Source of the DNA: Pyrocephalus nanus
Taxonomy: Eukaryota; Chordata; Aves; Passeriformes; Tyrannidae
DNA length: 64,000 nt
Direction of reading: 5' to 3'
NCBI GenBank assembly: GCA_038380795.1
Contig: CM076277.1
Coordinates: forward strand, 5,547,501 to 5,611,500
The translations under genes and the position numbers were made by a program. A model generated the notes under the pieces. It made no database searches and was not told where the DNA came from. It saw only the letters and a program-made list of their open reading frames with translations. Positions 14,801 to 57,870 of the stretch are shown in pieces; position 1 is the first letter of the stretch, and the number at the start of each line of letters is the position of its first letter.

Positions 14801-17800
14801 TGCCAGAGTGACAACCGCCAAACTGTAAAGGTTCCCCAGTGTGGCACCCCTGGATTTTGAGGGTCTGTGAGAGCTGTCAGAATCTTCCACAGAATTGCAC
14901 AGGATGGATAATTAGCTGAGCAGGCCCAAGGACTGATGAGCTGTTAAAGTGGAACTGGGCCATTCAAGAGAATTTCAAGAGCCCCAAAGCCTTAACTGCA
15001 AGATTCTTTAGAGAGTTTCAGTCACTGACACCCACAGTTGTACCATTCCAGCCACTGACTTGTAGAGGCTTATAGGAGAAATGCCCTGAACTGTCTATAA
15101 ATCTTATGATAGTCCAACATGGAATTAATTTTGGGAAAAAAAATTATATGCCAGTAATTTAACATTTAATCCTCAGGCAAATCTTCTGAGGATGTCCATC
15201 TCCTTCCTGTTCGTTGGAGTTCTTGGGCTCTTCCCAGGAAAGGCTGAGTTTCAATTACACTGGAATTTGAGGCTGCTCAGCAAACACCACCAGACTCTCT
15301 ACTTCAGAGTCTCTTCAAGGGCTGTTCCTGTTCACTTCTAACAGGAAGGACATCTTGGGAAATGAACTGTGCACTTCCTCCTGTGGTTTGAAGCTGAATA
15401 GAATCATGGACAGTACATGGCATGTACATTCCAGAAACCAATTTCACCAATTTCTTTTGGCCTGGGTTATGACCATCAGACTCACAGCATTAGTAACTGG
15501 AGTGTCCAAATCCCTGTTCAGCTCAGTATGCCCAGTCCTTAGGGATATATGAAGTGGAAAAACTTCACAAACATTGTGTTTCATCGAAATCTGGAACTAC
15601 TTAGGCTGAAATGAGACAAATCTGGACAATAGCATATCCACTCTGCATGGAAAAAAATGCCCTGCCTAAAGTGCAGATATCTCTTCCATGGAGAGCTTCA
15701 ACTGGGCTGCCAGGGTCTAATCAATCTTTCATATCCTCCTCCCTCAGTGTCCCTGTAACCTGCTAAAATTAACAGTATAGGGAGATTTAATTATGCCAAC
15801 TGATACAACTGAATACTGCTGAAATACCATCCTGTCTTGGGGCAGTGTCTATAGTGAGCTACAAGCTACACCTGCCCACACCTATACATGGATTCACTGA
15901 AGTGAATTTTCAGCCAGTCCCTTTATCAGTGAGAAATACATCCAGCAATGTTAATTTGAGTTCAAACCCCACACACCCAGCTGGGCACTCCTGCTGCACC
16001 TAAATAAGAGTCAGACCACGTTAGATTTGCTGTAGATTTGCACCTTCTCTGAGCACAGGCAAACAGAAAATACACCCCGTGGAGCACCCAGCAGCTGAGC
16101 TCTTCCAGCGCTCAGCTGTTCAGTGCCTCGCTCCTCTGGTGTTGCCCCCGGTTACCACAGAGCTCAGCACATCTCCTCATGTAAAAAAACCCCAACACTT
16201 CCTATCAATTTTACATTATTTCATAATGACAAAATTAAAGGTAGTTGGGAAACACAATTTCCTCATCTCATAACAGTGAAACCATAATTGTAACATTATT
16301 TTTCCATTCCCTTTGTAAGTTGTTCTTATTGACTGCTCTTAGTTTGAGCAATAAAGAATGTTTTCAAAGTAGCCACAGATTTATCTCTTCATTTGCAATA
16401 GATACTCTGCTAGCTTCACATCTCATTGAGCCACTTCTGTTTGACCAAAGCTTCATTACTGAGCATTTACCACAGTGTGGCCAACAGCAACTGCCCTCAC
16501 ACTGACATATCCATCCTTCTCCATCCTTTTGCATTGATATCAACTGCTTCACAAGAGGGAAAAAAAAAGAAATTAATAATTCACTAAACTTAGTCAGTTC
16601 AACATTTCCCACAATTCTCCGGACTTTTAACGTCTAATGCAAAATTTTGATCTCACCTCAGCTGGATTTTGCCCGCCAGCAGTTTGGATTTTCTCTAATC
16701 CCTAAAAATCTGCTCTGTTGCAAAAACAATTGGTTGGGTGTTGCTTGTGAAATCATTAATTTGACAAGTTCCATGATATTTTGAATAACATATTTAATGG
16801 ATTTCCTCTTGTTCATTATTTACTTGGGATCAATGGCTTATGTGCAGAATGTGCAAACCTAAACACAAACAAGCCCCGGCCATCTTATTGTCCAAACACA
16901 CGTTTTCTGGTTTTGGGTGTGCACAGCCCCACCTATTCCAAGCCAGGATACAGTGCCAGAATTCCCAGCCATGAGGTGGGTCACACATCCCAGGGCACTG
17001 TTCATCTGGGGAACACGTGGAAGACAAGCAGGATATGCACATATCCCAAAGAGGAAGAGTGAAACCGAGGTGCACAGTAAGATTACAAAAAGGCTAAAAG
17101 TCATTGTATTGAACTACTATTTAAACTACTTATGGCCAGATACGAATAAATATCGGGGAAAAACCTGAAGTATCAACATTTACTGTGTTCCAGGCTGGAA
17201 CACAGTGCAAACCTTCCAAATCTTTTTCCAGAGAACAGGAGAACAAAACTCTCATACAGGCAGACAAATTTCAAACAGCCATTTCTTTAGACACTTCTCT
17301 GAGACTTCTCAATTTTCCAAAATGGGAGAGCCTCTCACATCCTCTTACTTTAACTAGAAATTTGCAGCACTTCAAACTATGCTCTGGCAGCAGAGATTTT
17401 TCACCTCATAAAACAAGATGTTCTAATATTTGAAAATCCTTTGCTTGAGCAAAAATGAAGTCCTTCGTTCCATCTTAAAGTTCCCTGTAAAAACCAAAAA
17501 AAAATCCCAACCGAAAAAAAAGCTAAAATGACCCAGAAACCAACTATAAAATAGTTACCCTAAAATTTTCTTTAAAAAGTGAATATTTGATCTGATTTTG
17601 ATGCTCTGAAAGTCAGGCACAGTCATACAAAGACATTTCAAAAGGAACTTTGTTTGTTTGCCCCACTTCTGGAGTTCTTGACAGTCCTATTGGAACAAAT
17701 TAATTACTGCTGTAAGAAAATAATTGTCAAAGTCTCCTAACCTCAGTTTCATTTCCATCAAAATCAGCAGCCAACTGCTGCAAATGGGAGGACATTATAG

Positions 17801-18330
17801 GGGCAGAGAATCAGAAAATCTGAATTTATTACCAAGAAGAAAGGTGGAAATTCATATTCCTGGTGCACAATCAGCATGAGAGCTAAGTGGGCAGGCAGCT
17901 GTCCTTCCTTAATCCCCTGGCAGCACAAGGGGCAGCATCCTTGGAATACAGCTCAAGGCACTCAGCTCTAAATCTCCACCTTTTCCTATTTAATGTACAG
18001 GCAGTTAGAGCTGAGCGTGTATTCGGAATGTGAGATGTGCCTGCAATTAGGAAAACTGCATGCTCTTCAATTCCATCCTGTAACAGCACAGACTGACAGA
18101 AATAAAAAGGAACTATTTACCTTTAAGTGCTAAAAAACCCCTCCATAGTAAAAAAAAACCCCGAAGAGTATTTATAAACAATAACATGAGCCTTCAAAGA
18201 GTTTATACTGAATGCCTTTATCTTAGAAGCAACTCCTCACTGTACTGAGAAATTACCAGAGCTTCTGCTTCAAGAGTTGTTCTTGATATTCATAAATTTT
18301 CTTTTATGCTGGAAGAAATAAATATATTTC
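8823..18330. other. Intergenic DNA, no gene recognised
   Basis: No gene can be supported. Open reading frames are short and scattered on both strands. The segment holds an imperfect 42-bp tandem duplication at 9003-9086 and several A-rich tracts (for example near 10,780-10,830 and 17,500-17,520). Near 12.8-13.2 kb it has an AT-rich stretch carrying homeodomain-type TAATTA and CAATTAG cores. The remainder is unremarkable single-copy-looking sequence. Confidence 0.65.
9003..9086. repeat. Imperfect 42-bp tandem duplication
   Basis: Two adjacent copies of about 42 bp begin at 9003 and 9045. Each has the core TATCCCT(T)CAACC followed by AACCTGGCT and TTC. They differ by scattered substitutions and a small indel, so the duplication is not recent. 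No wider repeat family is recognised. Confidence 0.7.
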
Positions 18331-18425
18331 ACAGAATTACAGAATATGCTGATTTTGAAGGGACCCACAAGGATCACTGAGTCCAACTCTCAGCCCTGCA
18401 CAGGACCATTCCCAAGAAAATTTGT
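18331..18425 (-). mobile_element. CR1 LINE fragment, reverse orientation
   Basis: A fragment of about 95 bp that begins with CACAGAATTACAGAATATG, continues GAAGGGACCCACAAGGATCA, then GAGTCCAACTC and CCCTGCACAGGACC. This is the reverse complement of a CR1 3' end, so the element points to the minus strand with its 3' terminal octamers at the low-coordinate side. Only the last part of the element is present. Confidence 0.85.
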
Positions 18426-21400
18426 AAGATTTTTATACACACACCCACATATAAAACAAAACTGACAGCCAGATCTTCACCAAATTTAACCTGCTCCACT
18501 GAAATTCTGTAAATTGATCCAAACATAGTTCTTAGACAACAATTTCTGCACTGATTTTCAACTTGTCAATTAACGAATTCTTTGCACACCTAGCCACAGG
18601 TGCTATGTCAATCAAACCCTCGTGACCCCCAAGTGACAAAGGACATTTTCAGTTTTGGTTTTGGTCACCAAGTGGCCATCTACCTCCCAGCTGTGGCATT
18701 TGGTTCCTCCTGTGGGCAGCTTGTTTGCTTAATTCAATGAACACGAGCCCAAAGTACACACTTGGTGGACTTAGTGAAGCATTGTTTCCTTCCTCACCCT
18801 TTCAGTCTCTTCCTTTGGAAAAATAGAATCCTGGTAACTAAAAGGAGCTAGACAGTAGACCTCCAAAAGGTAATAGACAATATTTTAGAGCCTGTTGAAA
18901 CGTTTTACCCCTTAGTCCACAGCCATACTCAGAATTTCAGTACACAACACAAGGCCTGCAAAGACTTTCCCCATAGTTACACTGTGATTTTTAAAAGCCT
19001 GAACAGGACCCTGAATCTTTACATTCCAAGCAAATTTCTGGTATGTCCACATCACACAGAGGGAGCATCTATTTGTGAGCCCCTGCACTTGTGACAGAGC
19101 CCTGGCACCCAAGCAGGAACGGTGCTGAGTCCTGGAACAAATGTCTTTTAAACCTCTTAGTTTACAGCTTTTGAAAATGTTCTCCCAAGGTGGAGATGTG
19201 CCCCCTTCCTGCATACTGTGCTGTAATTGCATGTGCAATTGCAGAGCTTCTCCTCCACCTGTGCCTGTTAAAAATGGTTTAAAGTATCACGAGATACTTT
19301 CACTTGACGAAGATGGAAAGTGAAACAACAAGCAATGCAAATGTGTACTTCTAGATTAAATGTGCCTGTCTGTCCTGATGCAAGTTTTACTTCTGCTATG
19401 GTGCACATTTAAAAGAAGCCATCAAGATCATTCAGACCTGTCTGATAGAAATTATCCTGCTGGGAACAGATCCCCCATGGATAAAGGTGGTTTGCGGTTT
19501 TTTTTAAGGACCTTGGATGCATATTAGTTTAGATTGTCACACAGACCTGCCCCCTGAGAGGTCACTGTGACCCATTCATATTGATCTACAGGCAGATAGG
19601 AGCGAAATGTTGACATTTTGTAAGTGTTTCATGTTTTCACAGACAATATTTTTCATAGGAACCTGAATAAATTGGAGGCACAGAGCAGATAACTAATCTC
19701 TCAACCATCAGACAAATCTGGATGACAACAATATCAATGTACCTCTTCTCAGATGACAAGACAGGAGGAAAGTTCACAAAATATTCCTGAAGCCCCAAGG
19801 ATTTTGTTGTGTCTGGACCAGCATAACAGTGCACACTGTGAGGGTTTTGATTTGGTTTTATTTTTCAGGGAATTTTTATTTTAGTATTTTAAAATACTAA
19901 CAGACAAAGATCTGAAAATTCAGTTTCTGTTTTATACACGTCAGGAGGCATTTTTTTTTTCAGGCTCTGTAGAATCAGATAACTGGCATGGAGTAATGAC
20001 ACAGCTGTTCTGTAACTCATACTGACTATTGTTTCACCTACCTGGCAGGGCAGAGAGAACACTGGCCCCTGGACACAGGCCAGCAGCTCTCCACCACCAC
20101 AGTTATGGATTGTGCAATTTCATTGTCATTTGAGAAAACACTGGATACTTCCAAGAGGACTTCAGAAGAGTCAGTGTAGGTTAAATGATTCCCTCCCCAA
20201 TCCCACCACCCTGTCCATTCTCCACCCCGACGCCTCCTCCTGCACACGTACAAATTCTCCCTTCTGTTTATTTTTGGTTTTAAACACTCTCAGCAAAAAT
20301 TGACTTTGGCTGCTCTTCCTGAACCCTGAAGTGTTTGAGCAGATAAGATTCAGATAAAATGTTAGAAGAAAGTTTCATAGGTCCCTCTTTTCCTGGCAGG
20401 TGGTCACCAAGGCCAACCATGCACTGAGGTTTCTTTCTCCTGCAGCAGGATTTTTCTGACTTATCACCTTCCCAAACTAGGCCAGATTTGAATTTTTACC
20501 ATATCTGACTTGGAAAAAATGTTTATATACAGTGCTGGGTAAATACAATGTGTAAATCTCCCTACTGTCACCCCAAATGTGGTGGTAGTTTCTCAAGCAG
20601 TTTTATTGAGCCCTTGTTTGACTAAGGAAAAAGGAATTGAACTGAGCTCCTCTTCCTTTATGGGAAATAAATAAAGAGTGATAAAACTCTCACACTGTAA
20701 AAGTACTGAGACGTTCCTCTGGAAATAACTCTTCTTTAGAGGACAATATGATAATAGTCATACTTGTTTCAAGGAAATACTGGTTAAAATGAATGAACTC
20801 TTATTTTCCTATCACTATACTTTCCACTTAGAGGCTTACCTGAAACCAGAAGTTTTTCATTCTACTCATAGATAAAAAGAAATCCAGGCCATTCTTTCCA
20901 CATCAGGCATTTGCTGTCAGTACAGTGATCTTACTTATGACTGGCATGGATTTTGCCCCAAACATTAAGCTCAGCATTGAATTGTGCTCAGTACAGTTTA
21001 TCTGTGCTTGTCTGAGCTATTACCAAGTCTGTGTGTCACCAGGAGATGGCATATGGAAGCAGCTCCAAGCACAGTGGCAGTAATAATAATATTGATATTA
21101 ATGTAGAAGACAATTTACAGTGGATCACTGAAACTGTAGATTTAGCTGTGGTGTCTCAGGATGAAGTCTTTAGGGACAATACTGGTTTATGGCACTGATA
21201 TTTGTCTTCTGTTCTGTTCCTGCCCCAGCATTAACATGTTCTACTGTTCTAGAAAAATTGTTTATTTGCCACGTGGGTCACTATACCAGAGACCTGATCT
21301 CACTTAAAACTAATCCAGAAGAAAACCTAGTTTTTTGTGGGGAGTGGTTTTTTGTTGTCAAAAACAACAGCTCTGTTTCCAAGTGCAGCTGCATAAATAG

Positions 21401-24400
21401 TCGGGCTGGCACAACTGCAGGGGTGGGACACCACAGAAACCAGCAGCAGGTGGCAAGGGAGGTCAGTATTGCTGCCACACACTCTGCCTTGGGATACACG
21501 GCCTCGAGTCTAGTCAGCAGTTCATGTGTATAATTCACTTTGCTCCAAGCTAAGTGTACTGGCAGCAAGGAATTCAGGACACACTGCAAAACCCCCTGGG
21601 AAACCCAGAGAAATTTGCAACTGGCCTGCTTGCACCACCTGCCATGCCATGCTCACAACTTCGGATGAACTGTAGACACTCCCTTGAACACTTGTGTCTT
21701 TAACTTGAGGGGAAAATCATTTATGCTTTCCAGACTACAGGTCTGCAGACTTAATCACTCACCATCCTGCAGCCACGGGAAGCAGAGGTGAAGGTGATTC
21801 CAAACTCAGGTGGGCAGTAGCTGCTGAAAGGAAGAAGGATCATTTGAGGAAATGGTTGCTGAAAACATTCCCTCATTAATCTAAAACACTGCATAAAGCA
21901 TAAAGCAGTGAGTGAAAGCCTTGGGGTAAAATACCCTATAATCACAAACATACTCACATGGTTTCTGACAGTAGAGAGTACACAACACCTGAGCGCCATG
22001 TGACAGAATCAACTGTATTTGGAAATCTTTATTTAGAAAACTAAGCAATCTGGCAAGATTTCAACACAGACTTCCTAAAAGCTAATGCTGCAAAACAAAA
22101 GCCAGCCCTGCAAGTGTAATTTTACTTGATTATCACATTAGCCATAAAAAAGAAAGTCTATTCGTTGCTGCTTGACCTAAAATTCTTTGAAGAATAAAAT
22201 TCAGGCTGTGATTATCATGAGCAGGAAGGACTGGAGTGCCATCCAACGGTGAGACAGTCTTTAGCAGCTTTGACTTCAAGATTTCTCCCTTTACCTGCTC
22301 CTGCCACAGCCTGACATTAAACCTCCTGTAAACCCATGAAGACTGAAAAAGGTCCACCAGCAGAAGGTGCAGAGGCACACACATACATTGCCCACTTCCC
22401 CCAGGGCACATCATCACCCATGGCTGAAATGTCCATGCACAGGTAACAGATATATCCCTTCCTTCCTTTGCACATACAGTTACAACAGATAATTTCTTAA
22501 TGTTAGTTTAGTGTCAAAAAAATTATTCTTCCTCTCTGTTAACAGAGGCAGCAGAATTTGGGTATCCTGGTCCTGCTAACAGCATTCAGGTTATCCCATC
22601 CCATCCCATCCCATCCCATCCCATCCCATCCCATCCCATCCCAGGACTTCTGCTTCCTAATTGCGACAGGACAAGCCTGGCAGCTGACAGAGCAGTCACA
22701 TATCCTGCCACTCCACAGTGTGGTTTATCTATCTGCAGCTTTCTTCATCGAGTTGCTTTGAACTGCAGAGGATGAAGAGAGGATAGGAAATGTATGACTG
22801 AGTTGTGACAAACACCTGCCTTTTTTATGAAGTGGAAATAAGTAACAAGATCTGACCCTTTTCTTTGGATTCTCATTTTCTTTTCCAGTGCCAGGTTGGA
22901 ATGGAGAATTTGACAACAAAAAAACTCCGAATCGCACTACACTGGGATGAAAAAGCAATGTGCCTCAAGTTACACAGGCTGGAATTATTTTGGGGAGGGA
23001 CTGCTTTTCTTGGTAAAGTGCAAGAAGAGTTGTGTCCTGAGACCACAGAACGTTTTCATTTACCTAATCCTCCGTTATTATGAGGATCTAAGTCACCAGT
23101 AATACTTTTAATCTCTTCTGTGTTGTTTTTTTTTTTCATGCAATACTTTGCAGATTTTGCAACTTCTAGCATTTTGAAAGGTAGATCATAAATTTCACAG
23201 AGGCTGTTAGGAAATATTTTGCTTCTCTGCATCTGTGTGGAGGCACCATTTGAGGATTAAATATCTGTGAAAGGGTTGAACATGTTTGTAGGGCACAGGT
23301 GTCTGATCCAAGTGACCCCTTTCAGCCCATATTCTTGGCTGGAATATATTTAAGACCTTTGATTCTACTGGGACAGGCATCCAAAAAACCTGTCAAGTCC
23401 TGCTCAGCATTAGTGTAAACGGGTATTGCCCCTTTTGGCTTCATCTGGAATTCTAAATCCAGAGATTAATTTACCCTCTTTTCATTGCAAGCCAGGACTG
23501 AAAATATCATGAAAACAGACCTTCTCATAACAATTCCGATTACCTATGCTATTCTATCCCAATCATCACTGGACTATATTGTAAGATTTTTTTTTTTCCA
23601 TTTGTACTTGTTTATAATAAAAAGGAAATACTTTAGAAGTCACTTTCAAAACAAGCCAAACTGTGCCAGGGTCAATTTTCCCTGCAGAAGCATTTTAAAC
23701 TTAAATATTTTGCCAGTGGGAAAATACACCTTCACAATGAGGGATGGAAAGAAATAGTGTGAAAACTTAAATGCCTCAACTCTTCATAACTCTCCACTGA
23801 CAGTTATAGCAGTTTTAAGACTCTGTACTGAAGGAAAATAAAATAGAACTTTAATTATTCCTGGATTAAATGGATCAAGGATGGTCTTTTCATCCTGCTT
23901 TCACACAGAGCCTTATTTGGACAGGAACAGTCTGTGGCTGACAATATCCATGCATGATCCTATAGCATTGCTGCAACGATACTTTTGTGCTAAATATTTT
24001 TCATAAAGTGAAAAGTGATGTCCATAGTTTTCACACAGGAGACATCAGTTGCTCTAGGACCTGTTTGGAAGCCGAGGATTGAGTACTTACGACCTGTGGC
24101 AGTGAACCTGCAGCCTCCTGCAAGTACATCTGCCCACAGGTTAGACGCCACAGCTACTCAGATCCTAAATTTCTGCCTCGTCCCAGGAGAATCAGAGGCA
24201 CTGCAAGGAATCACGCAGGACTGGGATATAACTATCACTACAGAAAACAGGTGGTGTCGAAGAGGGAGACATTTGTTTGATTGCATGAGCAGCTCTGCCC
24301 CTGCCCACCTGGCTCCAGTGATGCAGCCCCGGGAGGCACCGACGGCGAGCACGGTGTGGGTGTTTCCTCAGCTCCACACAGCACTCACGATGGAGGAGTG

Positions 24401-24530
24401 ACACCAAGCGGCTCCTCTCAATGGTGCGGACATTCCGTGCTGCTCCAGGTGATGTTCTGTCTGGGCTCTCTTCGCCAGAGCTCCTCGGTGGGCAGGCAAA
24501 GCGGCTCCGGTGTGGGGAGAGGGACCCGCT
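18426..24530. other. Intergenic DNA, no gene recognised
   Basis: No supported gene. Contents are ordinary AT-rich sequence with T- and A-runs (for example near 19,950 and 23,120) and one CCATC microsatellite. Open frames of up to about 130 codons at 24.0-24.4 kb lie in the GC-rich approach to the minisatellite. They have no recognisable domain and conflicting overlapping frames. Confidence 0.65.
22594..22643. repeat. (CCATC)n pentanucleotide microsatellite
   Basis: About ten uninterrupted CCATC units. The perfect array suggests it is young or actively length-variable. It creates a repetitive Ser-His-Pro-Ile-Pro reading frame on the plus strand, which is an artefact and not a protein. Confidence 0.95.
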
Positions 24531-24532
24531 CA

Positions 24533-24885
24533 GCCCTCACAAACCACCAGGGACCCCTCCAGCCCTCACACACCCTGATGGACCCTCACGGGGGACCCCT
24601 CCAGCCCTCACATTGAGGGACCCCCTCAGCCCTCACACACCCTGACAGACCCCCCAGCCCTCACATTGAGGGACCCCCTCAGCCCTCACACACCCTGACA
24701 GACCCCCCAGCCCTCACATTGAGGGACCCACTCAGCCCTCACACACCCTGACAGACCCCCCAGCCCTCACATTGAGGGACCCCCTCAGCCCTCACACACC
24801 CTGACAGACCCCCCAGCCCTCACATTGAGGGACCCACTCAGCCCTCACACACCCTGACAGACCCCTCAGCCCCCACACGCCCTGA
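24533..24885. repeat. 53-bp minisatellite (VNTR)
   Basis: Five copies with a period of exactly 53 bp, anchored by ATTGAGGGA at 24612, 24665, 24718, 24771 and 24824, with degenerate partial copies on both sides (from about 24,533 and to about 24,885). Each unit divides into two related halves of 24 and 29 bp that both start with CAGCCCTCACA, so the 53-mer itself probably arose from an older unit of about 26 bp. A C/A variant after GACCC alternates in the last four copies. The array is C-rich on this strand. Confidence 0.95.
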
Positions 24886-25254
24886 AGGTACCACATGCAC
24901 AATGCCCCCCTCCAATCCTCTGAACCCCAGCCTGGTGTTCAGCCCAGTTTGATCTCTAAGGTGTTGCATCTCCTTTTCATTGCTCTTATCTACCCTCACC
25001 TCCCACCTCAGCCCTGATCCCGCTGAATCCCACTGCCAGAATCCCAGCTGTGCTCCCCACGAGGCCGCTGAAGTGAAACCAGCCCGTCAAGGATGCTGCT
25101 GCTCTCCTGCTGATCAGGCAATGCAAGGTCCAGCAAACCAGGCCACCCCCATGCTGGCCCCTTCCCCAGCAATCCGTGAATACCCCAATTCCCTCTCTAG
25201 GATTGGATGTCTGAAGATTGTGGGCACACCATTACACCGGAGTGTGTCCACGAG

Positions 25255-25673
25255 GCTGGGGAAGGGTCTAGATGGTAAGTCCCGTGAGGAGTGGCTGAGG
25301 GGGCTGGAAGGGCTCAGTCTGGAGAAAAGGAGCCTCAGGTGGGACCTTCTCACTCTCCCCAAATCCCTGAAAGGAGGGGGGAGCGGGGGGGATCAGGCTC
25401 TGCTCCAAGGGAACAAGGGACAGGATGAGAGGAAACAGCCTCAAGCTGCGCCAGGGGAGGTTCAGGTTGGACATCAGGAGGAATTTCTTTCTGGAAAGCG
25501 TGTTCAGGCATTGGAAGAGGCTGCCCAGAGAGGTGGTGGAGTGTCCTGGAGGACATCCTGGAGGTGTCCAAGGAACACCTGGACATGGCACTCAGTGCTC
25601 TGGGCTGGGTGATAAGGTTGGACTCGGTGATCCTGGAGGTCTTTTCCAACCTCAGTGATTCTGGAATTCTGGG
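25255..25673 (+). mobile_element. CR1 LINE, 3' end, 5'-truncated
   Basis: About 420 bp of a forward CR1 element. Landmarks include AGGAGTGGCTGAGGG, GGAGAAAAGGAGCCTCAGG, AACAGCCTCAAGCTGCGCCA, GGGGAGGTTCAGGTTGGA, GAGGCTGCCCAGAGAGGTGG, TTGGACTCGGTGATCCTGG and TCTTTTCCAACCTCAGTGAT, ending in two ATTCTGG-like terminal repeats. This is the classical avian CR1 3' region. The overlapping open frames of 77-210 codons here are leftovers of the LINE and its opposite strand, not genes. The copy lies about 370 bp downstream of the minisatellite. Confidence 0.92.
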
Positions 25674-27280
25674 ACTTGACATATATTGGTATCTAACTGC
25701 ATATTGTGAGGGTCTCAGTTTTTTAGCCCTGGATGCCATTGCATGTAAAAGCAAAGCCAGACTTCCACAGCATATGCAGCAATTTGCTGTGCTTTTCCAA
25801 CATGGGAGTCACAGTGAATGTCACTGCTGCAAATGCTTTCTGACTTCTTTTATACAAACATACACACGTAAAAGCAAATATTTATAATGTAGTCTATCCC
25901 CTCCAAAATTTCCAATTGTTTAATAAAATCATTCATTGAACCAGACTGATACATTTAAAGTGTTACCAGTCACAGGTATTGCCCCTGTGATGGACAGAAA
26001 TTTACGAAGAATGTAAGGTACACTCTGATTTTCTGGGTTACTCTGTGAAATCTGTGATATTCAGCTGAGTATCAATTTATTCGGGGCAATATCAATTTTT
26101 CTCATTCAAGGCAATTTTTTTCTGTGACAAGAGTACACACTGAGCAGAATGCACTGCTGATGAATCATTGACTGAAAAACCTATACTGATTTTATCTATC
26201 AAGTCCAGTCAGGTGACAAAAGCATAAAAGACTGTGCGTTAGTTTCCTTTATATGATGCAGTAATTCAGTTCCATTTAACTGTAGCATCACAACTCTGAC
26301 CTCTTCTACGTAGGATCAGGTTTATGCTTGCACAGAAAATGGCCATCCACAGGAACTCCTCTTTGGTTACATGAGAAAGAGCCGTCTCTCAGTATGGAAT
26401 CACTGAAACACAGCAAGACTCGCCATGTACGTTCATAATTTGTGACCCTGAAATGACAGGGAAAGGAAAAAGCAGCACAGTGGTTTAAATTTGTGTCAGC
26501 AACATTGACGCACCTGACATGTTGGAAACTCCACATGCTGTGCTTAGGGCATTTATAATTGAATTCTCTCGTGAAAAGTGTTGATACTACAAATCCTCTT
26601 TCACCACCTTATTTTGGGTCAGCATTCCTGCTGCAGAGGTACCAAATGTGGCAGTAACTGTGTGCTCCAAAAGGCAGTTCCAAACAGCCATGGAACAAAC
26701 AGAAGCTGTCTGACATAAAATTCCTCACTTTGGCAACAAATTATGCTCTACCATCGTACTTGGGATAACTATGTCCATTTCATTGGAACATCTGGACTTG
26801 AAATTCAGGATTAAGGACATTGGCTCTCTGAGGTGTGTAGGCTACATTCATTTGGAAATAAATGCCCTTAAGAAAAAGATGGGGTAGAATGACACATTTG
26901 CCTCCTGGGATAGAACTACAGCACCTGGACAGTAATGGCCATTTCAGAGTAGGAATCCAAGAGGCAAGGACAGGCAATCAAATGCCAACAGAGCTTGTGG
27001 CATTCCTTTCAATTAAAGGGTATGGGCCAACACGCAGAAATACATTTCATTCTGCAGACTGTGCAAGAGCGAAAAACCTCTCCATCTGATTGCAGCAAGA
27101 GAGAATGTCTTCCAACCTCACATGGACTCCCATCCAAGCGCTCTGCACCGCCAGGTCAGGCACTGCCCGTTCCCTGACGGCCCTTCCTCTGCAACCAAAC
27201 GGCCGCAGGAGAACTTGGAAAGAATCCCGACCCTCCTGCCGCCTCTTGAACACACGACTCGAGCCCTTCCCCACGGCTCA
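25674..27280. other. Intergenic DNA just upstream of the CpG island
   Basis: About 1.6 kb of AT-rich sequence between the CR1 copy and the PTPN1 CpG island. No gene, RNA or repeat is recognised. GC content rises sharply after about 27,150. Distal PTPN1 promoter elements may lie here. Confidence 0.6.
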
Positions 27281-27281
27281 G

Positions 27282-27294
27282 ACACCAGAGGGGG
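27282..27294 (+). promoter_or_regulatory. Candidate CTCF-like motif at island edge
   Basis: ACACCAGAGGGGG matches the CTCF core pattern CCASYAGRKGGC at 10 of 12 positions by eye. It sits at the upstream shoulder of the CpG island, a common location for CTCF. The match is imperfect and could be chance in G-rich DNA. Confidence 0.3.
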
Positions 27295-27386
27295 CCCGGC
27301 CTGGGGCCCGAATGGCTCCGATCCGCTGCGTCCTCGCCGCCGCCTCCAACCTGCGGCACCTCGGCCGGGCCGGACCCGCCCTGCCC

Positions 27387-27419
27387 GGGGCTCGGGGGCG
27401 GCGCTGGGGGCTCGGGGGG
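27387..27419 (+). promoter_or_regulatory. G-quadruplex motif, plus (sense) strand
   Basis: Four G-runs, at 27387-27390, 27394-27398, 27406-27410 and 27414-27419, separated by loops of 3, 7 and 3 nt. This fits the standard G3+N1-7 pattern on the sense strand. Depending on the transcription start it would act in promoter DNA or in the PTPN1 5' UTR RNA. Confidence 0.6.
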
Positions 27420-27614
27420 AAGGCGCTGCCCCCGGAGCCCCCCGGCCCGCGGGGCGGGCGCTGCCCCGGCCCCACCGCCCCGGACGTCGCGTCGGCGGGG
27501 CGGGTGCGCAGTTCCGGCGGCGGAGCGAGGGCGGGGGCCGGGCAGAGCCGCCGCGGCCTCGGCAGCAGCTGCAGCCGGAGCTGCCGGAGCGGCGCGGGGG
27601 GCCAGGCCCCCGCC

Positions 27615-57855
<30,241 letters not shown>

Positions 57856-57870
<15 letters not shown>

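Noticed and set aside
22558..22761. Frame with Ser-His-Pro-Ile-Pro repeats
   Set aside because: It is the translation of the CCATC microsatellite.
24980..25754. Open frames up to 210 codons on both strands
   Set aside because: They cover the 3' region of a CR1 LINE and its flank; the sequence matches CR1 landmarks and no host protein.
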